Assembly (NCBI GenBank): GCA_947587115.1 | Contig: CANPXY010000012.1 | Location: 1 to 24,011, forward strand | Direction of reading: 5' to 3' | DNA: 24,011 nt | DNA from: an uncultured Bacilli bacterium | Lineage (GTDB): Bacteria; Bacillota_I; Bacilli_A; RF39; UBA660 | Part shown: positions 14,790-22,607 of the stretch, piece by piece | Layout: each line of letters starts with the position of its first letter | Position numbering within the stretch: position 1 is the first letter of the stretch | Made by a program: the position numbers and the translations under genes | The notes under the pieces: model-generated | Seen by the model: only the letters and a program-made list of their open reading frames with translations | Database searches by the model: none | Told to the model about the DNA's origin: nothing

Positions 14790-14818
14790 ATTATATCATT
14801 TTTTTCCTTCTATGCCAA
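14790..14818 (-). promoter_or_regulatory. Promoter of noc
   Basis: On the minus strand, TTGGCA (14813-14818) is 17 bases from a perfect TATAAT (14790-14795), preceded by an extended TGA. A 10-bp palindrome, ATGATATCAT (14783-14792), overlaps the -10 and the expected transcription start. Confidence 0.82.
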
Positions 14819-14834
14819 TTTTTTAATAAAAAAC

Positions 14835-15473
14835 TTATAATTTTTTTATGACTACTAAATTACGGACACTTTCTTCGTAAGGTAATTTAAAGCTTACAAT
14901 TTGATCAATTTCCGCATGATGTTGTTGTAAATGCTCATCAAGACCCAGAAGTTCTTCTTCAATGTGCCCTTTCATCGCAACAAAATGACCCTTTGGTTTG
15001 ACAAGAGGTAGACAGTAATCTGAAAGTGCTGAAAGGTTTGCTACCGCTCGGGCCGTCACAATATCAAAGGTCTGCGTCTTATAGTCTTGGGCTCTCGTGT
15101 GGATGGCAACGATCTCTTTTAGATTTAAAATACGAATCACTTCATTTAGATAATTCACGCGTTTCTGAAGTTTATCTAAAAGGGTAATTTTTAGTTGTGG
15201 AAAAACAATTTTAAGAACGATTCCGGGAAATCCGGCTCCACTTCCAACATCACAAAGCGTGGCCTCTTGCTTGAGGTCTAGGGCTTGAACAAGGGTCAAA
15301 CTGTCATAGAAATGCTTGAGATAGACCTCTTCTCGATTGGTAATTCTGGTCAAGTTCATCTTTTCGTTCCATTCTAATAGAAGAAGATAAAACTTTTCTA
15401 GTTGATCGATCTGTTGAACCGTAAGCTGAATATTTATTTTTTTTAAGGCTTCAATAAATTGTTCTTTGGTCAT
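14835..15473 (-). CDS. rsmG: 16S rRNA (guanine-527-N7) methyltransferase RsmG (GidB)
   Basis: The enzyme uses S-adenosylmethionine to methylate G527 of 16S rRNA (E. coli numbering); its loss can give low-level streptomycin resistance. The 212-residue protein has MNLTRITNREEVYLKHFYDS (39-58) and the SAM-binding loop CDVGSGAGFPGI (74-85), followed by LLDKLQKRVNYLN and TARAVANL. It is slightly shorter than the Bacillus protein (239) because the C-terminus is compact. Its ATG overlaps the mnmG TGA stop (ATGA), so translation is coupled. No G-C-rich terminator is visible in the 72 bases after it. Confidence 0.96.
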   Translation of the reverse strand: MTKEQFIEALKKINIQLTVQQIDQLEKFYLLLLEWNEKMNLTRITNREEVYLKHFYDSLTLVQALDLKQEATLCDVGSGAGFPGIVLKIVFPQLKITLLDKLQKRVNYLNEVIRILNLKEIVAIHTRAQDYKTQTFDIVTARAVANLSALSDYCLPLVKPKGHFVAMKGHIEEELLGLDEHLQQHHAEIDQIVSFKLPYEESVRNLVVIKKL

Positions 15474-17329
15474 ACGTTCCCCATCCTTTTTAAATGGACC
15501 ATCAAAATGGAAATATCGGCTGGATTGACGCCGCTGATTCTCGTGGCCTGCCCGATGGAAGTTGGTCTTATTTGCTGTAGTTTTTGACGGGCTTCACTGG
15601 CAAGATTCGGAATTTGTTCATAATCAAGATCAGCAGGAATTGCCTTGCTTTCCAGACTCAACATTTTTTCGGCCTCACGCGTAGCTTTTACAATGTATCC
15701 CTCATATTTTATATTAATCTCAACTTGCTCTAATACCTCATCTGGAGCATCCATTTTATAAAATTTTTGAAGATGTTCGATCGATACTTCCGGACGCTTT
15801 AAAAGATCATAAAGACTAATACCGTCTTGAATTGGTGACGTTGGAATCAATGATAAAACTTGGTTTACTTCTTTTGTTGGAGTAATCTTTTTTTGTTGAA
15901 GTTCTTTTAATAATTCCTCGATCTGTTCCTTTTTCTTTTGAAACTTTTCATAACGTTTCGAATCGATTAAGCCAATTTGATATCCATAATCTCGAAGACG
16001 TAAATCGGCATTGTCATGACGAAGAAGCAAGCGATATTCTGCTCGAGATGTAAGCATTCGGTAAGGATCTCTTATTCCTTTGGTCACTAGATCGTCGATC
16101 AACACGCCAATATAAGCTTCATTTCTTTTGAGAATCAAGGGTTCTTTGTTTTGAAGTTTGAGACTGGCGTTAATCCCTGCCATGAGTCCTTGACAGGCGG
16201 CCTCTTCATAGCCACTTGTTCCATTGATCTGACCGGCAAGGAACAAACCATCGATCAGTTTCGTCTCTAATGATTGTTTTAATTGGGTTGGATCGACGGC
16301 ATCGTATTCTATCGCATAGGCATATTTTTTGATGATGGCATGTTCAAGTCCTACTAAACTATGCACCATCTGTTCTTGAACTTCATGAGGCATACTGGTC
16401 GAAAAACCTTGTAAATAAATATCATCATAATATAAACTTTCTGGCTCTAAAAACAATTGATGACGCTCTTTATCCGCAAAACGGACGACTTTGTCCTCAA
16501 TCGATGGACAATATCTAGGTCCAACTCCTTCAACATAGCCACCATACATACTTGATTCTTTTAAATGTTCACGAATGATTTGATGGGTTTTATCGTTTGA
16601 ATATACCAAATAACAAGGCTCTTGCTCTTGAACATCATAGTTGGGAATATGATCAAAGGAAAAAGCATATTGCTTGGTGCTGCCTGGTTCAAGTTGCGTT
16701 TTCGTAAAATCAATGCTGTCTCTTTGAATACGAGGTGGCGTTCCGGTCTTTAAGCGCAAGAGATGAAATCCTAATTTTTGAAGATTGTTGCTTAAAAATT
16801 TAGAAGGTTTTTCATTGTGAGGACCGCTAGAAGTTTTTTGATCGCCAACAAGAATCATCGCATTCATATAAGTTCCGGTAGTTAAAATGACTGCTTTGGC
16901 AAAAATGATCGTTTGATCTTCTAATTTTACCCCTTTAATTTGATGCTCTTCTATTAATAGATCTTCTACCATCTGTTCTAAAATCGTGAGATGTTCTTGG
17001 TTTTCAAGGGTTGTGCGCATCTGTTTAGGATAGGTTACTTTATCTGCTTGTGCTCGCAATGCTTGCACAGCGGGACCTTTTTTGGTATTCAACATTTTCA
17101 TCTGGAGAAAACTGTGATCGATATTATTGGCCATTTCGCCACCTAAAGCATCAATTTCACGCACAATAATTCCTTTCGCAGGCCCCCCAATCGATGGATT
17201 ACATGGCATATCTGCAATATTATTGATATTGCCCGTAACTAGGAGCGTTTCATTATGTAGACGAGCTGCGGCAAGAGCGGCCTCACATCCAGCATGCCCT
17301 CCCCCAACAACAATCACATCATATTGCAT
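15470..17329 (-). CDS. mnmG: tRNA uridine-5-carboxymethylaminomethyl(34) synthesis enzyme MnmG (GidA)
   Basis: MnmG is the FAD- and NADH-binding partner of MnmE in modifying wobble U34 of tRNAs. The 619-residue protein has the Rossmann FAD motif VGGGHAGCEAA (8-18) and the conserved NPSIGGPAKG (about 46-55). Further family motifs are LKTGTPPRI, GPRYCPSIEDKVVRF, GQINGTSGYEEAACQG, and the C-terminal LTSRAEYRLLLRHDNAD and ISGVNPADI. I chose the ATG at 17329: AAAGGAAG is eight bases upstream, while the GTG at 17338 abuts it. It is 91 bases after mnmE, with the Noc binding palindrome between them, and overlaps rsmG. Confidence 0.97.
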   Translation of the reverse strand: MQYDVIVVGGGHAGCEAALAAARLHNETLLVTGNINNIADMPCNPSIGGPAKGIIVREIDALGGEMANNIDHSFLQMKMLNTKKGPAVQALRAQADKVTYPKQMRTTLENQEHLTILEQMVEDLLIEEHQIKGVKLEDQTIIFAKAVILTTGTYMNAMILVGDQKTSSGPHNEKPSKFLSNNLQKLGFHLLRLKTGTPPRIQRDSIDFTKTQLEPGSTKQYAFSFDHIPNYDVQEQEPCYLVYSNDKTHQIIREHLKESSMYGGYVEGVGPRYCPSIEDKVVRFADKERHQLFLEPESLYYDDIYLQGFSTSMPHEVQEQMVHSLVGLEHAIIKKYAYAIEYDAVDPTQLKQSLETKLIDGLFLAGQINGTSGYEEAACQGLMAGINASLKLQNKEPLILKRNEAYIGVLIDDLVTKGIRDPYRMLTSRAEYRLLLRHDNADLRLRDYGYQIGLIDSKRYEKFQKKKEQIEELLKELQQKKITPTKEVNQVLSLIPTSPIQDGISLYDLLKRPEVSIEHLQKFYKMDAPDEVLEQVEINIKYEGYIVKATREAEKMLSLESKAIPADLDYEQIPNLASEARQKLQQIRPTSIGQATRISGVNPADISILMVHLKRMGNV

Positions 17330-17392
17330 TTTTCTCACTTCCTTTAAAGTATTCTTCTATTGAATACATTCTAAAAAACTATTTTTTTCAGC

Positions 17393-17418
17393 AAAATTAT
17401 TTCCCGGGAAATAATTTT
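17393..17418. promoter_or_regulatory. Noc binding site (NBS) in a perfect 26-bp palindrome
   Basis: The central 14 bases (17399-17412) are ATTTCCCGGGAAAT, which is exactly the published B. subtilis Noc binding site consensus. The perfect dyad extends six A/T pairs further on each side. It lies in the mnmE-mnmG gap, close to oriC and about 2.7 kb from noc itself. It could also fold as a hairpin in the transcript, but it has no real loop and lacks a clean T tract on the minus strand, so a protein site is the better reading. Confidence 0.82.
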
Positions 17419-17420
17419 TA

Positions 17421-18776
17421 CTATTTTCCGAGACAAAATTGACGAAATAATTGATCGATTAATTCTTCTGTATAGGTCTCCCCTATAATTTCTCCCAACT
17501 TGTCCCAACTTTTTTTCAAATCGATCTCGACCATATCTAAAGGCATCGCCTGATCAATTCCTTTGTGAACTTCTTTTAAATAAGCCTTGGCTTCTTTAGC
17601 TAAAGAAATTTGGCGCGCATTCGATAGATAAGTGTAATCATCTTTTTCGATCTGATCAAAATGAAATAATTCTATAATTCGCTCTTTTAAACTCTCAATA
17701 CCATTTAGATCGATGGTGTTGGTATAGATTATATTTCGATCTTTTAATGCTTCAAGATCTATTTTCTGTGGAAGATCATTCTTGTTGACTACTACAATTG
17801 ATGGATGATCCTTAGTTTTCTGTAAAATTTCTTGATCTTCTGAAGTTAAAGGTTCATTGTTATTAAGTACTACAATCACAAGATCTGCTTGATCGATCAA
17901 GTGAAGACTTTTGTCCACCCCAATCTTTTCTACTACATCATTGGTCTTGCGGATTCCAGCAGTATCGATGATATTCAACAGGATTCCATTTAAACTGATG
18001 CTTCCTTCGATGGCATCTCTAGTGGTTCCTTCAATTTCAGTGACAATCGCTTTCTCTTCGTTCAATAATCGATTTAAAATACTGCTTTTGCCAACATTTG
18101 GACGCCCCACAATGACTGTTTTGATGCCCGTCTTAATCAATTGTCCATTTTCACTTTCCTCAATAATTTTTTGCAAATCTTCTTCGATTTGCTTTAAACT
18201 TGGCAAAATTTTTTCGTTGGTCATCTCTTCGATATCTTCATATTCTGGATAATCAATATTCACTTCGATATTTGCTAGAACCTCTAGTATTTGTTGCCGG
18301 AGTTCTTTAATGCGGTTACTCGTCTTGCCTTCTAGCCCATGCATGGCAACTTTTCGGGCTTTTTCTGTTTTCCCTTCGATCAAATCCATCACTGATTCGG
18401 CATTCACTAAATCAATTCGTCCATTTAAGAAGGCACGTTTGGTAAATTCTCCTGGCTCTGCAAGGCGGCAGCCATGATTTAGTAATACTTCTAATATTTT
18501 GTTGGTCGTTGTAATTCCGCCGTGACAATTAATTTCAACCACATCTTCGGTTGTAAAAGTTTTGGGTGCACGCATCACGGATACTAAAACTTCATCGATG
18601 GTTTCCTCTTGATCGATGATATGTCCATAGTGAATGGTATGGCTTAAAACTTTTTGTAAGTCTTTTTCTTGAAATAATGGATTTACTATTTGTATCGCAT
18701 CTTTTCCGCTTACTCGAATAATTGAGATGGCTCCTACTCCTAATGCTGTAGAAATGGCGGCGATCGTATCATTCAT
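17421..18776 (-). CDS. mnmE: tRNA modification GTPase MnmE (TrmE)
   Basis: MnmE works with MnmG to install the cmnm5 or nm5 group at U34. The 451-residue protein has the tetrahydrofolate-binding N-terminal domain (MNDTIAAISTALGVGAISII) and a helical domain. The inserted G domain has G1 GRPNVGKSS (224-232), G2 EGTTRD (249-254), G3 DTAGIR (271-276) and G4 NKNDL (331-335). The C-terminal FCLGK carries the functional Cys. I chose the ATG at 18776 because GAGGAAG lies eight bases upstream; the GTG at 18785 abuts it. An extended -10 promoter lies just before it and a terminator ends jag upstream, so it starts its own transcript. Confidence 0.97.
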   Translation of the reverse strand: MNDTIAAISTALGVGAISIIRVSGKDAIQIVNPLFQEKDLQKVLSHTIHYGHIIDQEETIDEVLVSVMRAPKTFTTEDVVEINCHGGITTTNKILEVLLNHGCRLAEPGEFTKRAFLNGRIDLVNAESVMDLIEGKTEKARKVAMHGLEGKTSNRIKELRQQILEVLANIEVNIDYPEYEDIEEMTNEKILPSLKQIEEDLQKIIEESENGQLIKTGIKTVIVGRPNVGKSSILNRLLNEEKAIVTEIEGTTRDAIEGSISLNGILLNIIDTAGIRKTNDVVEKIGVDKSLHLIDQADLVIVVLNNNEPLTSEDQEILQKTKDHPSIVVVNKNDLPQKIDLEALKDRNIIYTNTIDLNGIESLKERIIELFHFDQIEKDDYTYLSNARQISLAKEAKAYLKEVHKGIDQAMPLDMVEIDLKKSWDKLGEIIGETYTEELIDQLFRQFCLGK

Positions 18777-18798
18777 AGTAATCACTTCCTCGGGGTAA

Positions 18799-18807
18799 AT
18801 TATAACA
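18799..18807 (-). promoter_or_regulatory. Extended -10 promoter of mnmE
   Basis: On the minus strand, TGTTATAAT gives a perfect TATAAT with the TGn extension, 23 bases before the mnmE ATG. The -35 region is A/T-rich and a poor match. Confidence 0.7.
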
Positions 18808-18821
18808 TAACCGCTCTAAAA

Positions 18822-18858
18822 ATAAAAGAAAAAGATGTCTAGGACACCTTTCTTTTGA
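18822..18858 (-). terminator. Intrinsic terminator after jag
   Basis: On the minus strand, the arm at 18843-18856 pairs with 18826-18839 (core GGTGTC with GACATC, then A-rich against T-rich) around a 3-base loop. It lies about 10 bases after the jag stop and runs into T-rich sequence. Confidence 0.7.
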
Positions 18859-18864
18859 AAACTT

Positions 18865-19479
18865 TTATTCTTGGTCTTCTTTAGGTTTGATTACCACTTG
18901 TCGGTTTGGCTCCTGCCCTACACTTTCTGTATAGACATCTTGGCGATCAGACAAGGCGTTATGAACAAGTCGTCTTTCATAAGAGTTCATCGGATCAAGT
19001 TTTGCTTCAACTTTACTGCGCGCTACTTCACGAGCCACTCTTCTTGCCAAGCGTTCGATATCATTCTGACGTTTTTGTTTATACTCTTCTACATCAATCA
19101 AAAAATGAAAAGGTTGATCTAATTCTTTTAACAACACCTGGCGAACGATGGTACTTAAGGCTTCGAGCGTTCTTCCATTTTTTCCAATCAATAAAGCGTT
19201 ATTATCAGAGTATAATACAAAATTTACGTTATCATCTCGTTTTTTGATCTCAACGTTGACGGTTAATCCCATCTTTTTTACAAGATCAATTAAGTAATTT
19301 TTAATAAAGTCAATGATGTCTTGTTTTTCTACAACTTCTATTTTTACTTTCTTATTAAAGAGTCCATTTTTTACAGGAACTTCTTTAACATAAAGATGAT
19401 CGAGGGTGTCTCGCAAATCTTCCATAGCTAAGTTCTGCGCTTCTTCTAATGTTTTTCCTACGTATTCATGTTTATTCAT
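18865..19479 (-). CDS. jag: RNA-binding protein Jag/KhpB (Jag-N, KH, R3H)
   Basis: Jag/KhpB is an RNA-binding protein linked to cell division, cell elongation and wall synthesis, and is nearly always encoded next to yidC. The 204-residue protein has a Jag-N domain (about 3-50), a KH type II domain (about 65-130, with the GKNG loop at 99-102) and an R3H domain (about 135-197, with Arg169-x3-His173 in YERRLVHNAL). The ATG lies inside the end of yidC (8-base overlap), with AAAGGAG a little further upstream than usual. Length is normal. Confidence 0.95.
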   Translation of the reverse strand: MNKHEYVGKTLEEAQNLAMEDLRDTLDHLYVKEVPVKNGLFNKKVKIEVVEKQDIIDFIKNYLIDLVKKMGLTVNVEIKKRDDNVNFVLYSDNNALLIGKNGRTLEALSTIVRQVLLKELDQPFHFLIDVEEYKQKRQNDIERLARRVAREVARSKVEAKLDPMNSYERRLVHNALSDRQDVYTESVGQEPNRQVVIKPKEDQE

Positions 19480-20398
19480 TGACGATCTTACTCCTTTTTA
19501 CAATCAAATTCTGAACAATGGTAAATAAATTGGTCGTAATCCAATATAACCCTAGTGCGGATGGCATAAATAGTCCCATCAAAATGATGATTCCAGTCAT
19601 AATCTTTGACATATGTTTCATTCCCATTTCATTGGATGTTGCTGTCGCATTCAATTTAAATGAGAAAAAGGTCGATGCTCCGATCAACAAGATGAGCAAA
19701 GCGTACATATACCAAGAACTAGAACTAAAGCCGATCATCGGAGTAGTTCCTAATTGTAAAAGTAACATTTTTTCTTCAAAGATCGCAGGAACACGATTGA
19801 TTGCTTCTAAGAATGCAAAAAATAGTGGTAATTGTAAGAAGGCATAAACACAGCCAGATAGTGGACTGATATTATATTTTTTATAGACGAGCGTCATTTC
19901 TTGACTCTTTCGCATCATGGAGTCGGTATCTGTTTTGTTGGCATACTTCTTTTCGATTTTGTCGATATCCGGTTGGGCTTTCTTTAATAATTCTGATTGA
20001 AGTGCCGTCTTTTTCGTTATTGGATAAGCAACAAGACGAATTAAAATACTGAAGATGATCAACGATCCACCAAAACTTTTGATATATTTTCCAAGCCAGA
20101 GAATTACAAAAGCTAATGGTTTTACAAAAATGCTGGTCCATAAACCTTCATATCCCCCACTCGTCACTTTAAAATTCGTACAAGCAGGTAATTTATCGAT
20201 GTCGACATCATTCGCTTCATAAATTTTTCTCGTTTCTTCATCCGTTGGCTGGCAGAGAATGTTTTTCGTTAAACTTTGTCCTGTTTCAGGATTTTTTACT
20301 GGATTTTTATCTTTATCCATCAATGTCGTCGTACATCCGGTCGTAAGCAACAGCATGAGTACGATCACGAGTACTTTCCATTTTTTTTGCTTTTTCAT
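19472..20398 (-). CDS. yidC: Membrane protein insertase YidC/SpoIIIJ (lipoprotein type)
   Basis: YidC inserts membrane proteins alone or with SecYEG. The 308-residue protein has a lipoprotein signal peptide with lipobox LTTGC (Cys22) and about five transmembrane segments: near 85-103, 110-128, 183-200, 227-247 and 266-296. A basic cytoplasmic hairpin lies at about 128-175. Arg121 in ILIRLVAYPITKK is the conserved charged residue of the hydrophilic groove. The mature extracytoplasmic N-terminus (about 23-84) is longer than in B. subtilis SpoIIIJ, which totals about 260 residues, and contains Cys49 and Cys73. AAAGGAG overlaps the rnpA stop codon, so translation is coupled to rnpA. Confidence 0.95.
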   Translation of the reverse strand: MKKQKKWKVLVIVLMLLLTTGCTTTLMDKDKNPVKNPETGQSLTKNILCQPTDEETRKIYEANDVDIDKLPACTNFKVTSGGYEGLWTSIFVKPLAFVILWLGKYIKSFGGSLIIFSILIRLVAYPITKKTALQSELLKKAQPDIDKIEKKYANKTDTDSMMRKSQEMTLVYKKYNISPLSGCVYAFLQLPLFFAFLEAINRVPAIFEEKMLLLQLGTTPMIGFSSSSWYMYALLILLIGASTFFSFKLNATATSNEMGMKHMSKIMTGIIILMGLFMPSALGLYWITTNLFTIVQNLIVKRSKIVNE

Positions 20399-20401
20399 GT
20401 T

Positions 20402-20740
20402 CTATTTCTCCTTTGGGTTGATTTGCTCTAAAAGTTCTAACAGCTTGTTTTTCATCTCTTGGTAAGAGCACGTTAAACAACCCTTCCTTACCATTATAAT
20501 ATAATCTAGCCCATTTGAATAGTATTTTTTATCTTCATCGACGATGGCCCTCACTTGGCGTTTCAATTTATTTCGAGTCACAGCATTTCCAATCTTTTTC
20601 CCTACCGAAATTCCAAAGCGAGAACTGTTGGTCCCATTATTTCTGTAATAGCAAACAAAAAAAGGATTCCTTTTATATTTTGCGTTTTCGATGAGATCAT
20701 TGAACTCTTGATTTTGTTTTACGATGTATTTCTTTTTCAT
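20402..20740 (-). CDS. rnpA: Ribonuclease P protein component
   Basis: This is the protein subunit of RNase P, which assists the RNA subunit in cutting the 5' leader from pre-tRNAs. From the ATG at 20740 it has 112 residues, the family norm. It contains FGISVGKKIGNAVTRNKLKR (50-69), including the signature RNKLKRQVR. AGGGGAAG precedes this ATG. Upstream in-frame codons reach 20779 but run into the rpmH terminator hairpin and are not conserved, so I reject the longer form. It lies between rpmH and yidC, the standard order. Confidence 0.95.
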   Translation of the reverse strand: MKKKYIVKQNQEFNDLIENAKYKRNPFFVCYYRNNGTNSSRFGISVGKKIGNAVTRNKLKRQVRAIVDEDKKYYSNGLDYIIMVRKGCLTCSYQEMKNKLLELLEQINPKEK

Positions 20741-20769
20741 TTCTTCCCCTATCCTACTCGAACAAAAGT

Positions 20770-20791
20770 AAAAAACCACTGATAACAGTGG
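20770..20791 (-). terminator. Intrinsic terminator or attenuator between rpmH and rnpA
   Basis: On the minus strand, CCACTG-TTAT-CAGTGG (6-bp stem) is followed by six T residues (20770-20775). It begins three bases after the rpmH stop. No separate rnpA promoter is evident, so partial read-through probably sets the ratio of L34 to the downstream products. Confidence 0.82.
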
Positions 20792-20794
20792 AAC

Positions 20795-20917
20795 TTATTT
20801 GGATAAACGTTTACGACCTTTTTGACGACGTTTATTTAAAACTCTTGTCTTCATACGTGCAAAAAAACCATGTTTTTTAGCTTTTTTACGATTATTTGGT
20901 TGATAAGTTCTCTTCAT
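20795..20917 (-). CDS. rpmH: 50S ribosomal protein L34, short form
   Basis: L34 is a very basic protein of the 50S subunit. Only 40 residues are encoded, against 44 in B. subtilis. The start MKRTYQPNNRKKAKKHGF and the end KGRKRLSK match the family. The gap falls where the conserved KNGR segment usually joins the two helices: here RMKT runs straight into RVLNKRR. GGAGGTG is well spaced before the ATG at 20917. A perfect-hexamer promoter lies upstream and an attenuator downstream. It diverges from dnaA across oriC. Confidence 0.96.
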   Translation of the reverse strand: MKRTYQPNNRKKAKKHGFFARMKTRVLNKRRQKGRKRLSK

Positions 20918-20947
20918 TCGTTCCACCTCCAGACATAAATCTACATT

Positions 20948-20977
20948 ATTATAATAATAAAAAGTATGAAATGTCAA
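20948..20977 (-). promoter_or_regulatory. Promoter of rpmH
   Basis: On the minus strand, a perfect TTGACA (20972-20977) is 18 bases from a perfect TATAAT (20948-20953), about 31 bases before the rpmH ATG. It is the strongest promoter match in the window. Confidence 0.88.
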
Positions 20978-20998
20978 TCAAAAAAAGAACTTTTTCTA

Positions 20999-21173
20999 TT
21001 TTCCACAAAATCCACAGCATGTGTATAATTTTTTTCCGCTTGTGATTTTAAATTTTTATCATTTTGTGGAAAAGTCATTTTTTTCAATGTATTATTACTT
21101 TTCGCTTGTGTATAACTTTGTGGAAAAGGTGTGAATAATGTTTTTTTATATTTTTTTGCTTTATTTTTCCACA
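20999..21173. other. oriC: oriC, dnaA-upstream DnaA-box cluster
   Basis: The rpmH-dnaA gap (20918-21229) holds no gene. It contains eight 9-mers close to the DnaA box TTATCCACA. Plus-strand boxes are TTTTCCACA (20999-21007 and 21165-21173) and AAATCCACA (21008-21016). Minus-strand boxes are TTATACACA (21020-21028 and 21107-21115), TTTTCCACA (21065-21073 and 21119-21127) and TTATTCACA (21130-21138). Six of the nine-mers on the two strands differ from consensus by one base, and only AAATCCACA differs by two. The spacers are A/T-rich. Such a cluster next to dnaA also allows DnaA to repress its own gene. Confidence 0.85.
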
Positions 21174-21182
21174 TTTTTCAGT

Positions 21183-21188
21183 TACAAT
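21183..21188 (+). promoter_or_regulatory. Possible -10 element of the dnaA promoter
   Basis: TACAAT differs from consensus by one base and lies about 40 bases before the dnaA ATG, just after a DnaA box (21165-21173). The -35 region is only T-rich. The assignment is tentative. Confidence 0.4.
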
Positions 21189-21229
21189 GAAATTGGTTGA
21201 ATTATTCTTTATTCAGGGAGGTGATATAT

Positions 21230-22606
21230 ATGAATGTCGCAGTCTTATGGAATAGTTTTCTTGACGCCATCAAAGAAGATGTTACCTCTCTATGTTTTAC
21301 AACTTGGTTTAAAGATACAGAACTTTTTGAATTGAAAGATGGAAAGGCGCGGATTATTGTACCGATGTCGATCCATAAAAAGCATTTATCAGACAATTAT
21401 TATGATTTAATTCGTGACACACTCAATACGATTACGGGAACGAACTTTGAACTGGAATTTGTCTTAAAAGAAGAAGTAGAAGAAGAAAAGAGAAGTCAAG
21501 AGTTTGTTAAAAAGGATGAAGCCGTTGTTTCCACAGGAGTTCCTTATAATAGTGCCGCTCAATCAAATTTAAATCCTAATTATACGTTTGATAATTTTAT
21601 TGTCGGAAACAGTAATAAATTTGCTCATGCGGCCGCCTTGTCGGTGGCAGAAAATCCTGGAAAAATGTACAATCCGTTATTTATCTATGGAAATAGTGGG
21701 TTAGGGAAGACCCATTTGATGCATGCGATTGGAAACTATATCATCAAAAATTCGAATAAAAAAGTGCTCTATGTAACAAGTGACCAATTTATTCAAGATT
21801 TTATTTGGATCAATAAGAAAGATGATCACGGAACGAACTTTAACTATGTGGAAGACTTCAAAAATAAGTACCGCAACGTCGATATTTTGATTATCGATGA
21901 TATTCAATTTTTAGGTGGTGCCACCCAGACGCAACAAGAGTTTTTCCACACTTTTAACACCCTTTATAGCGATAGTAAACAGATCATTATTTCATCTGAT
22001 CGATCTCCGGATGATTTAAAATTGTTGGAAGATCGTCTCAGAACAAGATTTTGTTGGGGATTGACGGTCGATATTCATCCACCTGATTTTGCTCTACGTG
22101 TGGCGATTCTTAGAAAAAAAATATCCGCAGGTGCAGTGGAAAAAGAAATTCCAGAAGACGTCATCGAATATATCGCTTCGAATATGGGTAGTGATGTACG
22201 GCAACTAGAAGGTTCTGTAACACGACTTGTCGCATATTCCGCAATCATGGGTGGGGCAGAGATTAATGTCGATCTTGCCATTGAAGCTTTAAAAGATTAT
22301 ATTAATAAAGGAGTCAGCGAAAAGAACGATATCCACAAGATTCAAAAGATTGTCTCTGAATACTTTCAAATTTCCGTGGAAGATATCAAATCCAAAAAAA
22401 GAAGTTCCAATATCGCTTTTCCAAGACAGATTGCCATGTACTTGTGTAGAACTTTAACCAATGAGTCATTTCCGAAAATAGGAACTGAATTTGGTGGAAA
22501 AGATCATACGACCGTTATGCATTCGGTCGATAAGATTGAAAAAGAGATCAAAGTGAATAAAGAACTAGCCAACATTATTGAAAAAATCAAACAAGATATT
22601 CACTAG
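21230..22606 (+). CDS. dnaA: Chromosomal replication initiator DnaA
   Basis: DnaA binds its boxes in oriC, forms an ATP-dependent filament, opens the DNA and recruits helicase. The 458-residue protein has domain I (about 1-80), a short linker (about 81-115), an AAA+ domain beginning NYTFDNFIVG with Walker A GNSGLGKTH (154-162) and Walker B IIDDIQFL (221-228), and domain IV with GGKDHTTVMHS (422-432). I chose the ATG at 21230 because GGGAGGTG (21216-21223) is six bases upstream; a TTG at 21197 is in frame but has no such site. DnaA boxes lie on both sides of the gene. It is the first plus-strand gene after the origin. Confidence 0.98.
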   Translation: MNVAVLWNSFLDAIKEDVTSLCFTTWFKDTELFELKDGKARIIVPMSIHKKHLSDNYYDLIRDTLNTITGTNFELEFVLKEEVEEEKRSQEFVKKDEAVVSTGVPYNSAAQSNLNPNYTFDNFIVGNSNKFAHAAALSVAENPGKMYNPLFIYGNSGLGKTHLMHAIGNYIIKNSNKKVLYVTSDQFIQDFIWINKKDDHGTNFNYVEDFKNKYRNVDILIIDDIQFLGGATQTQQEFFHTFNTLYSDSKQIIISSDRSPDDLKLLEDRLRTRFCWGLTVDIHPPDFALRVAILRKKISAGAVEKEIPEDVIEYIASNMGSDVRQLEGSVTRLVAYSAIMGGAEINVDLAIEALKDYINKGVSEKNDIHKIQKIVSEYFQISVEDIKSKKRSSNIAFPRQIAMYLCRTLTNESFPKIGTEFGGKDHTTVMHSVDKIEKEIKVNKELANIIEKIKQDIH

Positions 22607-22607
22607 G

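Noticed and set aside
14763..14834. Terminator directly after rsmG
   Set aside because: Only A/T-only partial repeats are present; no convincing stem could be drawn, and the region is accounted for by the noc promoter.
15220..15233. Second NBS-like sequence in rsmG
   Set aside because: It matches about 10 of 14 positions and is explained by the codons of the conserved GAGFPG loop.
17911..18252. 113-codon plus-strand open frame antisense to mnmE
   Set aside because: It is a mirror of the conserved G-domain coding sequence, with no initiation signals.
18871..19247. Overlapping plus-strand open frames (83 and 113 codons) antisense to jag
   Set aside because: Both mirror the jag KH/R3H coding sequence; low-complexity hydrophobic or aromatic translations and no ribosome binding site.
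20741..20779. N-terminal extension of rnpA
   Set aside because: It would start inside the rpmH terminator hairpin and adds unconserved residues; the internal ATG at 20740 gives the normal family length.
20974..21174. 66-codon minus-strand open frame across oriC
   Set aside because: It consists of DnaA boxes and A/T-rich spacers translated into Lys- and Asn-rich sequence and has no ribosome binding site.
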